Assembly (NCBI GenBank): GCA_947462865.1
Contig: CANHRW010000010.1
Span: 1-20,370 of the forward strand
DNA: 20,370 nucleotides
DNA from: Bacteroidota bacterium
GTDB taxonomy: Bacteria; Bacteroidota; Bacteroidia; UKL13-3
Direction of reading: 5' to 3'
Part shown: one piece after another, positions 1-8,115 of the stretch
How the letters are laid out: each line of letters opens with the position of its first letter
Numbering within the stretch: position 1 is the stretch's first letter
Made by a program: the position numbers and the translations under genes
The notes under the pieces: model-generated
Databases searched by the model: none
Seen by the model: the letters and a program-made list of their open reading frames with translations, nothing else
What the model was told of the DNA's origin: nothing

Positions 1-936
1 AAACCGGATGCTGATGCCCTCGGATCTTCCTTGGGTTTATTGCATTTTTTAATTCAGCTTGGTGTACCTGCTCATGTAGTGAGCCCAACTGATTATGGTG
101 ATTTTTTAAAATGGATGCCCGGTGAAAAAGAAGTGGTTAATTTTGAAAAGGAAAAAGAAAAAGCAACAGCATTGGTAGCTGCAGCTGATTTAATTTTCTG
201 TTTGGATTTCAATACTTTGTCCCGCATTAATTTATTGGGCGACCTGGTAGCAAATGCCAAAGCCAAGAAAATACTCATAGACCACCATTTAGAGCCTGAA
301 GGATTTGATGATTTCAGACTTTGGACAACCAATGCATCTAGCACCAGCGAATTGATTTTTTGGATGATAGAATTGTTCAATGAAGTAGATAAAGTAAACG
401 AATCTATTGCCTCTTGTTTGTATGCTGGAATTATGACTGACACAGCATCTTTCAAACACAATTCTACCAAACCAACTACTCATAGAGTTGCGGCAAAACT
501 CCTTGAAAAAGGTGCAAAACCAAATAGCATTCATGAAGCCATTTACGACAATTATTCAGAAAATAGAATGCGTTTTATAGGCTATTGTTTAAATGAAAAG
601 TTACAGATTTTTCACGATTATAAAACTGCTTTAATTGTTGTTACCGCTCAAGAATTAGCCCGTTTCCAAATCATTACAGGAGACACAGAAGGATTGGTAA
701 ATTACGGACTATCAATTTCAGGTATTGAGTTATCTATTTTAGTGGTTGACCGCACAATTGCCAGAAAAATGAGCTTCAGGTCAAAATCTAAATTCCCTGC
801 TAATGCTTTTGCTAGAAAACATTTTAATGGTGGTGGCCACTTCAATGCAGCTGGCGGAGAAAGTGCCGATGATTTACAAACCATTGAGAAAAAACTGAAA
901 CACTTGTTACCAGAATACATCGCATATTTAAATTGA
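1..936 (+). CDS. nrnA: DHH/DHHA1-family phosphoesterase, NrnA type (5' end missing)
   Basis: This is the C-terminal part of a DHH-family phosphoesterase. The reading frame is open from the first base and the real start lies upstream, probably about 25 residues before the window. The visible motifs are DADALGSS at the very beginning (DHH motif I), an LDF segment near residue 68 (motif II), IDHHLEP near residue 98 (the DHH motif) and a TDTASFKH segment (motif IV). A DHHA1 domain follows, with its NGGGHFNAAGG substrate-binding motif near the C-terminus. Family members use manganese to degrade short oligoribonucleotides and/or 3'-phosphoadenosine 5'-phosphate in the cytosol. Which substrate applies here cannot be read from the sequence. 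The stop codon overlaps a TTG that could start the following FKBP gene, so the two are probably co-transcribed. Confidence 0.9.
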   Translation, partial: KPDADALGSSLGLLHFLIQLGVPAHVVSPTDYGDFLKWMPGEKEVVNFEKEKEKATALVAAADLIFCLDFNTLSRINLLGDLVANAKAKKILIDHHLEPEGFDDFRLWTTNASSTSELIFWMIELFNEVDKVNESIASCLYAGIMTDTASFKHNSTKPTTHRVAAKLLEKGAKPNSIHEAIYDNYSENRMRFIGYCLNEKLQIFHDYKTALIVVTAQELARFQIITGDTEGLVNYGLSISGIELSILVVDRTIARKMSFRSKSKFPANAFARKHFNGGGHFNAAGGESADDLQTIEKKLKHLLPEYIAYLN

Positions 937-947
937 AAACTATAAAA

Positions 948-1781
948 ATGAGAAGCACCTTTGCCATTTTGGCTACTGTAATTTTATTTGCATCATGCAA
1001 TAAAGACAAAACCACTGAAGACGGATTAGTTAACTACCGCATCTTTAAAACAGACGAATCGGCCAGAGCCGTAGAAAAAGGAGACATCCTATTGCTCCAC
1101 ATGAGAGGAATTGCTGAAAACAAAGACACCGTTCTTTTTGACAGCTATGTAAACGGAAAACCTTATTATATACCAGCTGAAGAAAGCACTTTAAAAGGCT
1201 TGTTCAGCTTGCTTAAGAAAGGAGATAGTCTATCGTTTAGTGTGAGTGCAGATTCTCTTTACTTAAAGAGTTTTGGTGCTCCTCCACCAGCAAATATTGG
1301 AACTGGAGAAACCATTCATTTTTTGGCAAGTTTAGTTGATGTCTATAGTCAAGCTGAAATGCAAAAGAAAATTGAAGACCAATCAAAAGACAACATCAAT
1401 AGAGATTCTTTGAATTTTCAATCGTATTTGGGAAGTTTAGACAATGTTCAAAAAACTGCCAGTGGTTTGTGCTATCAAATCATTAAAAAGGGTAACGGAA
1501 AAAAGGTTCAAAAAGGAGCGAGTGTTTCTGTTCAATACAAAGGCACTTTATTAGATGGAACTGTATTTGACCAAAACATGGACGGCAAACCAAATTTCAC
1601 TTTCAATGTGGGTCAAAATCAAGTCATTCCTGGATGGGACGAAGGCTTACAATTGATGAGTGAAGGTGATGAGTTTAAATTCATTATTCCTTACAAATTG
1701 GCATACGGACCTCAAGGTAATGGACCTATACCAGCTTATTCTTCGCTTGTATTTGAAGTTAAATTGATTAAAGTAAATTAA
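948..1781 (+). CDS. FKBP-type peptidyl-prolyl isomerase lipoprotein
   Basis: Probable envelope-anchored proline isomerase. From the ATG at 948 the protein starts with a short lipoprotein signal ending in LFASC, with Cys17 as the lipidated residue. The last ~108 residues form one complete FKBP domain, with the usual pocket residues visible: the Tyr of QYKG, the Phe-Asp of VFDQ, Val-Ile and Trp of QVIPGWDEG, and the Tyr of LAYG. The first ~100 mature residues look like a second, degenerate FKBP fold. They keep an FD pair but lack the VIxGW motif, so this half may be structural. An in-frame TTG at 933, overlapping the upstream stop codon, is an alternative start that adds five residues (MKTIK). 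An FKBP lipoprotein beside a DHH phosphoesterase recalls GldI of gliding Bacteroidota, but the sequence is too generic for that symbol. Confidence 0.88.
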   Translation: MRSTFAILATVILFASCNKDKTTEDGLVNYRIFKTDESARAVEKGDILLLHMRGIAENKDTVLFDSYVNGKPYYIPAEESTLKGLFSLLKKGDSLSFSVSADSLYLKSFGAPPPANIGTGETIHFLASLVDVYSQAEMQKKIEDQSKDNINRDSLNFQSYLGSLDNVQKTASGLCYQIIKKGNGKKVQKGASVSVQYKGTLLDGTVFDQNMDGKPNFTFNVGQNQVIPGWDEGLQLMSEGDEFKFIIPYKLAYGPQGNGPIPAYSSLVFEVKLIKVN

Positions 1782-2599
1782 TGACCATGTTAAAAAGAAT
1801 TTTGTTGATGGCTTGCCTTTTCAGCTCTATGCTGCTTCAAGCCCAAACCAAACAACCCATTAAAAGAAAAATAAAAGTGAACGAAGAAGTAACAACAGCT
1901 AGCGGATTGCGTTACAGGGTAACCGAGTTAGGAACAGGAAAACAAGTATTGGCAGGAGACAAAGTAACCGTGCATTATACAGGAAAACTCACCAATGGAA
2001 CAAAATTTGATAGCTCTAAAGACAGAAACCAGCCATTCAGTTTTAAGGTTGGGGCAGGTCAGGTAATCAAAGGATGGGATGAAGGCTTGCAATTGTTAAA
2101 AGTAGGCGATAAAGCAACTTTTGTGATTCCATCAGAATTGGCCTACGGGGAGAGAGATATGGGAACCATTCCACCAAACAGTGTTCTTGTTTTTGATGTT
2201 GAAGTAATTGATACCAAAACAGCACCTAAATTGGTACCTTTTAATACTACTGGCAAAGACACCAACACCACCGCATCTGGTTTAAAATATATCGATGTAG
2301 AAAATGGAACTGGTGTGCAAGCAACAAACGGCAAAACGGTTTCTGTACATTATACAGGTTACTTAATGGATGGTAAAGTATTTGATTCCTCTGTTGAACG
2401 CGGAGAGCCAATTAGCTTTCCTTTGGGTAGCGGAATGGTAATCAAAGGATGGGAAGAAGGCATTGCTTTGATGAAGGTAGGCGATAAGAAGCAATTGATT
2501 ATTCCTAGCGAATTAGGCTATGGAGCTAGAGGAGCTGGAGGAGTAATTCCACCAAATGCCACACTCAAATTCGATGTAGAACTCGTAGACGTAAAATAA
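1781..2599 (+). CDS. Secreted tandem FKBP-type peptidyl-prolyl isomerase
   Basis: The protein has 272 residues with a signal peptide (about 1-22, ending LLQAQ) and two complete FKBP domains at about 39-144 and 164-272, joined by a short Thr/Lys-rich linker. Both domains keep the catalytic pocket. In domain 1 these are Tyr66, Phe76-Asp77, Val95-Ile96, Trp99, Tyr122 and Phe138; in domain 2, Tyr191, Phe201-Asp202, Val220-Ile221, Trp224, Tyr247 and Phe264. The two copies are similar to each other, which suggests internal duplication. The likely role is folding of exported proteins in the periplasm. The start codon shares one base with the stop of the preceding FKBP gene (TAATG), which indicates translational coupling. 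An ATG two codons downstream (1787) is equally possible. The gene is followed directly by a terminator hairpin. Confidence 0.92.
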   Translation: MTMLKRILLMACLFSSMLLQAQTKQPIKRKIKVNEEVTTASGLRYRVTELGTGKQVLAGDKVTVHYTGKLTNGTKFDSSKDRNQPFSFKVGAGQVIKGWDEGLQLLKVGDKATFVIPSELAYGERDMGTIPPNSVLVFDVEVIDTKTAPKLVPFNTTGKDTNTTASGLKYIDVENGTGVQATNGKTVSVHYTGYLMDGKVFDSSVERGEPISFPLGSGMVIKGWEEGIALMKVGDKKQLIIPSELGYGARGAGGVIPPNATLKFDVELVDVK

Positions 2600-2602
2600 T
2601 CC

Positions 2603-2627
2603 AAAACCGGCTTAGGCCGGTTTTTTT
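2603..2627. terminator. Bidirectional intrinsic terminator
   Basis: A 9-bp perfect stem (AAAACCGGC at 2603-2611, GCCGGTTTT at 2616-2624) with a TTAG loop is followed by a T run to 2627 and preceded by A residues. It sits between two convergent genes and would end transcription from both sides. The stop codon of the minus-strand GH3 gene (2626-2628) overlaps its T run. Confidence 0.85.
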
Positions 2628-4149
2628 ATGCCTGAATATAAGTAGCCTTGATTGCCTCAACAAACTGCCTGTCATTGCTGAGCCTTGGAACTTTGTGTTG
2701 ACCACCTAATTTACCTGCTTGTTTGAGCCAATTGTGAAACGTACCTCTTGGAACAGCAGTGATTTGTGGAGGCATCATGGCAATGTCTTTGTACCGTTTG
2801 GCTTCATAATCTGAGTTCAGCGCTTTTAATTCTTGGTCTAGCAACATTGTAAATTCGCTTAAATTTTCAGGAGCTGTATTAAATTCTATCAACCATTCAT
2901 GACCACCATTTCTATTGGCATTAAAATAAATCGGACAAGCTGTATAATCAGCAATTGAAGCCTTTAATTTTGTACAAGTTTTAGCAATTGCTTCATCTGC
3001 GTTTTCAATCACCAACTCTTCTCCAAATGCATTGATAAAATGTTTGGTTCTTCCGGCAATTTTAAACCTAAAAGGATTCAATGAAGTAAACCGAATAGTA
3101 TCACCAATAATGTAACGCCAGAGGCCGGCATTAGTTGAAATCACCAATGCATAACTTTCATTGAGTTTTACTTCGTTCAAATTATAAGTAACCGGATTTT
3201 CTTTGCCGTATTCTGACAGAGGCATGAATTCATAGAAAATACCGTAATCCAACATCAGTAACAAATCTGAGGCCCCCAATCTGTCTTGAATACCTATAAA
3301 ACCCTCACTGGCATTATAAGTTTCCATATAGTTCATAGAACTACTTTTAATTAATTGAGAGAAACGTTCTTTGTAAGGCGTAAAACTAACCCCACCATGT
3401 ACATACAATTCTAAATTAGGCCAAATATCAAGTAAGTTTTGTTTGCCAGTTAAAGCAAAGAGCCTTTCTATTAAAACAATTGTCCATGTGGGTACACCAG
3501 AAATATTGGTGACGTCCTCATGGAGGGTTGCTCTAGCCATTTTCTCTATTTTCTCATCCCAGTTATCCATAATGGCTATACTCAACTCTGGAGTGCGTAA
3601 AAAGTGAGCCCAAAAAGGTAAATTTTGCATCATTACAGCACTCAAGTCACCATAAAAAGTAGCATTACCTACCCCCTGTTGGTGAATCTGATGACTTCCT
3701 CCCATTACCAAACCCTTGCCATCAAATAATTGAGAATTGGGCTGCTGATTCAAATACCACAACAACACATCCTTACCTCCTAAAATATGGCACTCTTCCA
3801 AGCTTTCGTAGGTAACAGGAATGAATTTGCTTTTGGCACTTGTTGTACCACTTGATTTAGCAAACCAACTGACATCTGAGGGCCACAAAATATTTTGCTC
3901 CCCACGCATCATTCGCTCTATATAGTGTTTAAAGTCATCGTAATTGGTAACTGGTACCCTTTCTTTAAAAGTTTCAATTGAATGAATGGTTTTGAAATCA
4001 TATTTCCTCCCAAACTCTGTTACTTGTGCTGTTCTGAGTAATTGAATCAATTGGTCGTATTGTACACCAAATGGATTGCTCAACATGGTTTCAATAGCGG
4101 GTATTCTTCGCTTTAAATACCAAGAAACTATTGAATTAATGATTGCCAT
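2626..4149 (-). CDS. GH3-superfamily acyl-adenylating protein
   Basis: A 507-residue protein of the GH3 branch of the ANL adenylate-forming superfamily, named after plant enzymes that couple acyl acids such as auxin to amino acids. The nucleotide-binding motifs are all present: the SSGTTSAKSKFIPVT loop (99-113), YNASEGF (278-284), GLWRYIIGDTIRF (342-354) and KIAGRTKHF followed by NAFGEEL (363-379). The length is close to that of other bacterial GH3-like proteins. There is no signal peptide, so it should act in the cytosol. Bacterial members of this type occur in many Bacteroidota, and their natural substrates are, as far as I know, mostly undefined. It is preceded by a 144-base gap with a strong palindrome and ends inside the shared terminator, so it may be a single-gene unit or a read-through partner of the upstream orphan gene. 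Confidence 0.9.
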   Translation of the reverse strand: MAIINSIVSWYLKRRIPAIETMLSNPFGVQYDQLIQLLRTAQVTEFGRKYDFKTIHSIETFKERVPVTNYDDFKHYIERMMRGEQNILWPSDVSWFAKSSGTTSAKSKFIPVTYESLEECHILGGKDVLLWYLNQQPNSQLFDGKGLVMGGSHQIHQQGVGNATFYGDLSAVMMQNLPFWAHFLRTPELSIAIMDNWDEKIEKMARATLHEDVTNISGVPTWTIVLIERLFALTGKQNLLDIWPNLELYVHGGVSFTPYKERFSQLIKSSSMNYMETYNASEGFIGIQDRLGASDLLLMLDYGIFYEFMPLSEYGKENPVTYNLNEVKLNESYALVISTNAGLWRYIIGDTIRFTSLNPFRFKIAGRTKHFINAFGEELVIENADEAIAKTCTKLKASIADYTACPIYFNANRNGGHEWLIEFNTAPENLSEFTMLLDQELKALNSDYEAKRYKDIAMMPPQITAVPRGTFHNWLKQAGKLGGQHKVPRLSNDRQFVEAIKATYIQA

Positions 4150-4198
4150 GCCTATGCAAAATGGTTATTTTTTTTATGTTTACAAAATGAATAGCCTA

Positions 4199-4236
4199 TA
4201 CACAAATACAGAGGCCATGGCCTCTGTATTCGTGTA
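4199..4236. terminator. Long perfect palindrome, probable terminator or attenuator
   Basis: Positions 4205-4230 form a perfect 26-bp palindrome (arm AATACAGAGGCCA around centre 4217/4218). It extends with one mismatch (A4204/C4231) through a further five complementary bases on each side (TACAC/GTGTA). As RNA it would form a very stable hairpin. It lies between two minus-strand genes, 58 bases past the stop of the 122-residue orphan and about 50 bases before the GH3 start. No pure U run follows on either strand, only the T-rich TGTATTTGTGT on the minus strand. A terminator for the orphan gene is the simplest reading. A dimeric regulator site cannot be excluded. Confidence 0.55.
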
Positions 4237-4293
4237 ATCAATCAAATTTCTCACACTGGGTGAAAGCTTTGAAGCTTAAAAGTATGGCAACAA

Positions 4294-4662
4294 CTAGTTG
4301 CTAATCACATTTAAGTCAAAATTTAAGCTGTTTTCTAATTTTACCGGTTCAGCATCCGGAGTAGCAATTGGCATTTCTGTTAAAGTATTTGAAGGCATTT
4401 CTTTGCCTTCTACTTTCTTAGCAACAGCTGGTTTGGTCTTATTCATATCTGCAAAACCAGCAACTTCCAATTTATTTTCTCTGGCAAACATTCCAAATGC
4501 TATGGCTTGTTTAATACCCGAAAGGGTTAATTCTACCTCAAATTCATCTGCAGAAAGCCCTTTTGGCAAGATGCTACAAACTAAACGGGCATCCATGCAA
4601 TAATCAATGATTGGTTGAATATTTTTTTTCTTGGCAATTACAATTGTTTTCTCTGTACTCAT
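4294..4662 (-). CDS. Hypothetical protein, 122 residues
   Basis: I do not recognise this family. The first ~75 residues look like a small alpha/beta domain (TIVIAKKKNIQPIIDYC, then a LPKGLSADEFEVELTLSG segment and a helix). The rest is rich in Lys, Pro, Ala and Thr and is probably flexible. There is no signal peptide or membrane segment, so it should be cytosolic. It is considered real because it has its own upstream region with a TAnnTTTG-type -7 box, an A-rich leader and a strong hairpin downstream. An overlapping frame on the opposite strand (4298-4603) is also open but lacks any support. The gene stands alone between the GH3 gene and the large surface protein. Confidence 0.7.
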   Translation of the reverse strand: MSTEKTIVIAKKKNIQPIIDYCMDARLVCSILPKGLSADEFEVELTLSGIKQAIAFGMFARENKLEVAGFADMNKTKPAVAKKVEGKEMPSNTLTEMPIATPDAEPVKLENSLNFDLNVISN

Positions 4663-4688
4663 ATGGTCTGCATTTAAAATTTGGGAGA

Positions 4689-4696
4689 CAAAAATA
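4689..4696 (-). promoter_or_regulatory. Putative -7 promoter box for the 122-residue gene
   Basis: The minus strand reads TATTTTTG, a perfect match to the Bacteroidota -7 consensus TAnnTTTG, 26 bases before the start codon at 4662. No TTTG/TTG was found at the expected -33 spacing, so support rests on the -7 box and its position alone. Confidence 0.45.
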
Positions 4697-4842
4697 CAAA
4701 TACGGGCACGAAATTGAGGTTAAATTTTAATGGTTTTGAGTTTGAACAAGGGATTGATTTCATGTTCAGGGAAATAAAATTTCAACTAAAACAAAAATTG
4801 GCCGCTTTGGGACTTTATTTCCAAAATGGGATAATTCTCGTT

Positions 4843-7608
4843 TTAATACAAGATGCTGAAACTGCCTTGTTTGGAACCAACTGAATCATCGTAACCTGTA
4901 TAATTGATTTTGTATAAATATACATCTTCAGCCACAAAATTACCGTTCACTTTTAAGTCCCAGCTAGCTATTTTTGAGTCAGTTCTATAAACTTCTTGAC
5001 CCCAACGGTTATAAATACTGATGTTAAAATCCTTGAGAAAAACAGGTACCCATTTAAAAACATCATTTAACCCATCACCATTTGCTGTAACAGCATTGGG
5101 CACATATATCTCAGGACTTTGATACAGGCTAATGGTATTTGAAAAACTACTATAGCTGGTTTTATTGTCAGTTAATGCGATGGAATCAGCCTGTATGGTA
5201 TAATAAAAAACGCCTTCATTAAAGTTTAAATTGTTATCGGAGTAACGCTTAACCAACGAATCTGTCTGGGCAATTTTTTGTTGCAAATTGGATGGATCTG
5301 CCCTTAACACCTGATATTTAACAGGTGAATTAACCCATCCCACATAAGAACTCCAACTTAAATTATTGGCAAATGACACGGCGTTACCGCTCAAAAGCAT
5401 GGTACAAGCGCGAACTCCTTCAGGACCAATATTGTCACAAGTATCTTGCATCACTACATAATAACAATAAGGCGACTGATTTACATCAACCTCCTTATCG
5501 AGGTATGAAGTATCGTAGCTATTTTCAAAAGTTTGTATGAGACTAAAAGAGCCATTTGACTTGGCTTTATAAAGGTAATACTTGGCAAAATCTTTCTCCC
5601 AACTTGGCTTCCACTCTATGTAAACAGCATTGTTGTTTTTAACCGTTACGTATTTTATAACTTGTTGATCTGGTATGAATTTCAATTGATCAAAGGTACC
5701 CAAAGTATCTGAGCTAAAACCCTCAACACCACAAATATTCACACCTACCATAAAATACCGGTAATTGATTTGCGCATAATTGGGCGTATTCATGTCTTTA
5801 AAAAACCGGTTATTGGTATTTGAGGTTGAGTCTATTGGTTGGGTTGAATTGCCAACAATTCTGTACAATTTGTAGTAACTAAAAAATGGATTTTTAGCAT
5901 ATAGTGAATCGCCATAATAAAGCACTGTTTCTTTGTTATCAACCAATGTCATACACAACAACACCGTACTACTCACTAGAGGCATGGATTTAATCTGAAC
6001 CCAAAAAGTATCATAGCTAGTTCCTGCTCCAGGACAATTGCCGCTCGATTTAATATAAATAGGATAAATGCCCGCCTTGTCTATGCAAGTATTCTTAATA
6101 CAAAAATCTATTGCTATCATTTTGAAACCAGTTCGAATGGTATCGGAAAAAACCAATGTATGATTGAGCAAGTTATTTGCGGGCAATTGTATGTATAAAT
6201 TCAATGAATCTTTAGCAGATGACACCACCTTTAAACATTTTTGCTGAAGCGCTTCAATAGAAATGGTATCTGATGTGATGGGTAAACCATTTTCTTGTAA
6301 AACCTGTATTTTAGGTGAAGGCGGATTTTTAACTTTTACCCAAAACAATGCACCTGATTTTTTATTAAGCGGACACGAATTGTCTGTAGCTTCAACAAAT
6401 ACAGGAAAGATTGGATTCTTTAAATACTCGCAAGCACTTTGAAAACAAAAAAGCGCAGTTACAATACCTGTACCTTTAACTTCAGCTGGAAACACTGGCT
6501 TAACTGATAAAGGAGAGTCTATGATTGGTGTTGCTATTCTCATGTAAATAGAATCGCCATTGGCTCCATCTCCTTTTTCTGACCGAATGGTCATACATAT
6601 TTTATCGGGAATTTCTACGAATATGGTATCATTTGGAAAAATGATTTGATTGTCTACAGACACCATGAAAGTCTTGGGAGGATTTCCTGCACATGGAGTA
6701 ACGGTAAATTGTAGCTCTAAACGAACTTCTCCTATTTTTACCCCATTTAAAAATTCTTCAACCAATATGGAAGCGACAAAAACACCTGCTGAACTTGGAA
6801 TACAAGTAATTTCACCAGTTGTTGGATTGATAGTGAGAGGCAACCCACCCTTAATTGCATTGTTGGCATTGAAACCCGGATTCCAGGCTACAGGTTGATA
6901 CGGTTGAGCATTCAATGGCAGGAGCTGTCCATTACCATTAGGGTTACTCGGGTTGTTCCTATCTAAATGCCCATTTAATGGAGTTACAAGAGAATATTTA
7001 AGTTGGTGTTTATCTGGATCTACAAAATTTAGGTTGTACTTAAACAAAGTATTCGTACACATTAAAGTAACTGGATTGTTTTGGTAAACCGGACTACTAT
7101 TGTGAAACCTAGCTGCAGGAATTTCAGCGTACAAAGAAATTGCAGCATCACCAGGGAATTGTATGTTATTAATGATTTTATTTCTGCAACAACGTTCCCA
7201 AGAAAGGTAATAACCAGCATTGTTGGCATATTTACTTTCAGACATGGTAATAACTTTTGTATAGGTGGTTAAATCGGTACAGCCTGTGGTAATGATTGGA
7301 CAATTGATTCCTGAATAATCCAATTTACGGTAAGTACTTAGATCCAAATCTAACCTAATGCTTTGCATCAATTTATCGGAGCCTTTTTCAAACAAACCAA
7401 CGTAAATAGGGTCATCAAACTCAGGAAGTGTAGGCTGTTCAGGTGTTCGGCTGCTCGGGTCACAATCTCGGAAAATTTTAACGCTCACTTGATAATTGCT
7501 CCCTCCCAACCATTTAACTTGAATGGTGCCTCCTACCAAATGGCTTGCCTTTGTAAAGACAGAAAAACAAATCAGAAGTGAAATTAAAATATACCTCAAA
7601 GCATTCAA
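4843..7608 (-). CDS. Large secreted protein with T9SS type B (CHU_C-like) sorting domain
   Basis: A 921-residue surface or secreted protein. An N-terminal signal peptide (about 1-22) is followed by SHLVGGTI and a conserved-looking region ending near residue 310. This opening (HLVGGxI ... Y.V.V.IFRDC, with many Cys) is common in large Bacteroidota gliding-associated proteins. The middle has two similar beta-rich segments with PxI(Q)V starts, then a fibronectin-III-like stretch (VYIEWKPSWEKDFAKYYLYKA region). Residues 834-921 form the gliding-motility-associated C-terminal domain: VPNAVTANGDGLND, FNISIYNRWGQEVY, WDLKVNG and a terminal FSILY. This tail directs T9SS export. The in-frame start is TTG at 7608, with no ATG upstream before a stop; a second TTG at 7599 is possible. 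Function is probably adhesion or surface structure; no enzyme domain was seen. Confidence 0.88.
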   Translation of the reverse strand: MNALRYILISLLICFSVFTKASHLVGGTIQVKWLGGSNYQVSVKIFRDCDPSSRTPEQPTLPEFDDPIYVGLFEKGSDKLMQSIRLDLDLSTYRKLDYSGINCPIITTGCTDLTTYTKVITMSESKYANNAGYYLSWERCCRNKIINNIQFPGDAAISLYAEIPAARFHNSSPVYQNNPVTLMCTNTLFKYNLNFVDPDKHQLKYSLVTPLNGHLDRNNPSNPNGNGQLLPLNAQPYQPVAWNPGFNANNAIKGGLPLTINPTTGEITCIPSSAGVFVASILVEEFLNGVKIGEVRLELQFTVTPCAGNPPKTFMVSVDNQIIFPNDTIFVEIPDKICMTIRSEKGDGANGDSIYMRIATPIIDSPLSVKPVFPAEVKGTGIVTALFCFQSACEYLKNPIFPVFVEATDNSCPLNKKSGALFWVKVKNPPSPKIQVLQENGLPITSDTISIEALQQKCLKVVSSAKDSLNLYIQLPANNLLNHTLVFSDTIRTGFKMIAIDFCIKNTCIDKAGIYPIYIKSSGNCPGAGTSYDTFWVQIKSMPLVSSTVLLCMTLVDNKETVLYYGDSLYAKNPFFSYYKLYRIVGNSTQPIDSTSNTNNRFFKDMNTPNYAQINYRYFMVGVNICGVEGFSSDTLGTFDQLKFIPDQQVIKYVTVKNNNAVYIEWKPSWEKDFAKYYLYKAKSNGSFSLIQTFENSYDTSYLDKEVDVNQSPYCYYVVMQDTCDNIGPEGVRACTMLLSGNAVSFANNLSWSSYVGWVNSPVKYQVLRADPSNLQQKIAQTDSLVKRYSDNNLNFNEGVFYYTIQADSIALTDNKTSYSSFSNTISLYQSPEIYVPNAVTANGDGLNDVFKWVPVFLKDFNISIYNRWGQEVYRTDSKIASWDLKVNGNFVAEDVYLYKINYTGYDDSVGSKQGSFSILY

Positions 7609-7613
7609 ATTTA
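7606..7613 (-). promoter_or_regulatory. Possible -7 box overlapping the start of the large T9SS protein
   Basis: The minus strand reads TAAATTTG, matching TAnnTTTG, and its last three bases are the annotated TTG start at 7608. If it is a true promoter, the transcript would begin near 7600 and translation would have to start at the TTG at 7599. No -33 element was seen and the match could be chance in AT-rich DNA. Confidence 0.25.
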
Positions 7614-7669
7614 AACGATTAAACGCAAAATATCTGCTTAATGTTTTATTAATTATAGGTTGGAGTATC

Positions 7670-7677
7670 TACATTTG
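7670..7677 (+). promoter_or_regulatory. Putative -7 promoter box for the thioesterase
   Basis: TACATTTG is a perfect TAnnTTTG match and ends only four bases before the ATG at 7682. Transcription would therefore begin at or next to the start codon, giving a leaderless or nearly leaderless mRNA. No clear TTG was found at -33. Confidence 0.45.
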
Positions 7678-7681
7678 TTGT

Positions 7682-8095
7682 ATGCATATCAATACAAGCA
7701 AATTTGAAACGGAATTGCAGGTAAGGCCTGATGACATAGATATGAACAACCATGTTCATAGCAGTAGGTACATGGATTATGTATTGGCAGCCAGATACGA
7801 GCAAATGGAAAGGTGTTACCAAATGCCCATGTCAGAATTTATTAAACACCAGTATGCTTGGGTTATTGAGAATACTTTTATTGAGTTTAAAAGGCCACTT
7901 CTCATTGGTGAAAAATTCATAGTCAGAACATGGATTGAGGCTCTTTTACCCAAAGGCGTAAAGGTTTCGTTTGAAATCATTAAAAAAAACAACAAAATTG
8001 CCTGTTCAGGTTTCTTCAATTATGCGATGATTGATGCAAACACTTTGAGAGCTACCATCATACCTGATTGGATTGTTGCACGTTATTCTATTTAA
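7682..8095 (+). CDS. Acyl-CoA thioesterase, YbgC/FadM-like hotdog fold
   Basis: A 137-residue single hotdog-domain protein of the 4HBT/YbgC type, which hydrolyses acyl-CoA thioesters in the cytosol. The signature lies at residues 14-35: VRPDDIDMNNHVHSSRYMDY, where the Asp residues and HV correspond to the family's V-R-x-x-D-x-D-x-x-G-H-V-N-N-x-x-Y pattern. The usual Asn-Asn after HV is His-Ser here, and the usual Gly before HV is Asn. The rest (FKRPLLIGEKF, GVKVSFEI, ACSGFFNYAMID) follows the normal strand order. The start at 7682 gives the normal family length. The frame is open further upstream but would overlap the divergent surface-protein gene and add a tail with no homology. Substrate chain length cannot be predicted. 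Confidence 0.88.
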   Translation: MHINTSKFETELQVRPDDIDMNNHVHSSRYMDYVLAARYEQMERCYQMPMSEFIKHQYAWVIENTFIEFKRPLLIGEKFIVRTWIEALLPKGVKVSFEIIKKNNKIACSGFFNYAMIDANTLRATIIPDWIVARYSI

Positions 8096-8115
8096 TTCCC
8101 TAATTTTAGCCCTTT

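Noticed and set aside
4298..4603. 101-residue open frame opposite the 122-residue orphan gene
   Set aside because: It is fully contained in the antisense strand of a better supported gene, with Cys/Ser-rich low-information content and no promoter or start context.
4681..4884. 67-residue plus-strand open frame in the gap before the large T9SS gene
   Set aside because: Its 3' part overlaps the CHU_C-type C-terminus on the other strand. It has no recognisable content and starts near a box that points the other way. The non-coding rest of the gap (4663-4842) holds only the -7 box.
7523..7681. Longer N-terminus for the thioesterase
   Set aside because: It would overlap the signal-peptide region of the divergent gene and add 53 residues not found in YbgC-type proteins.
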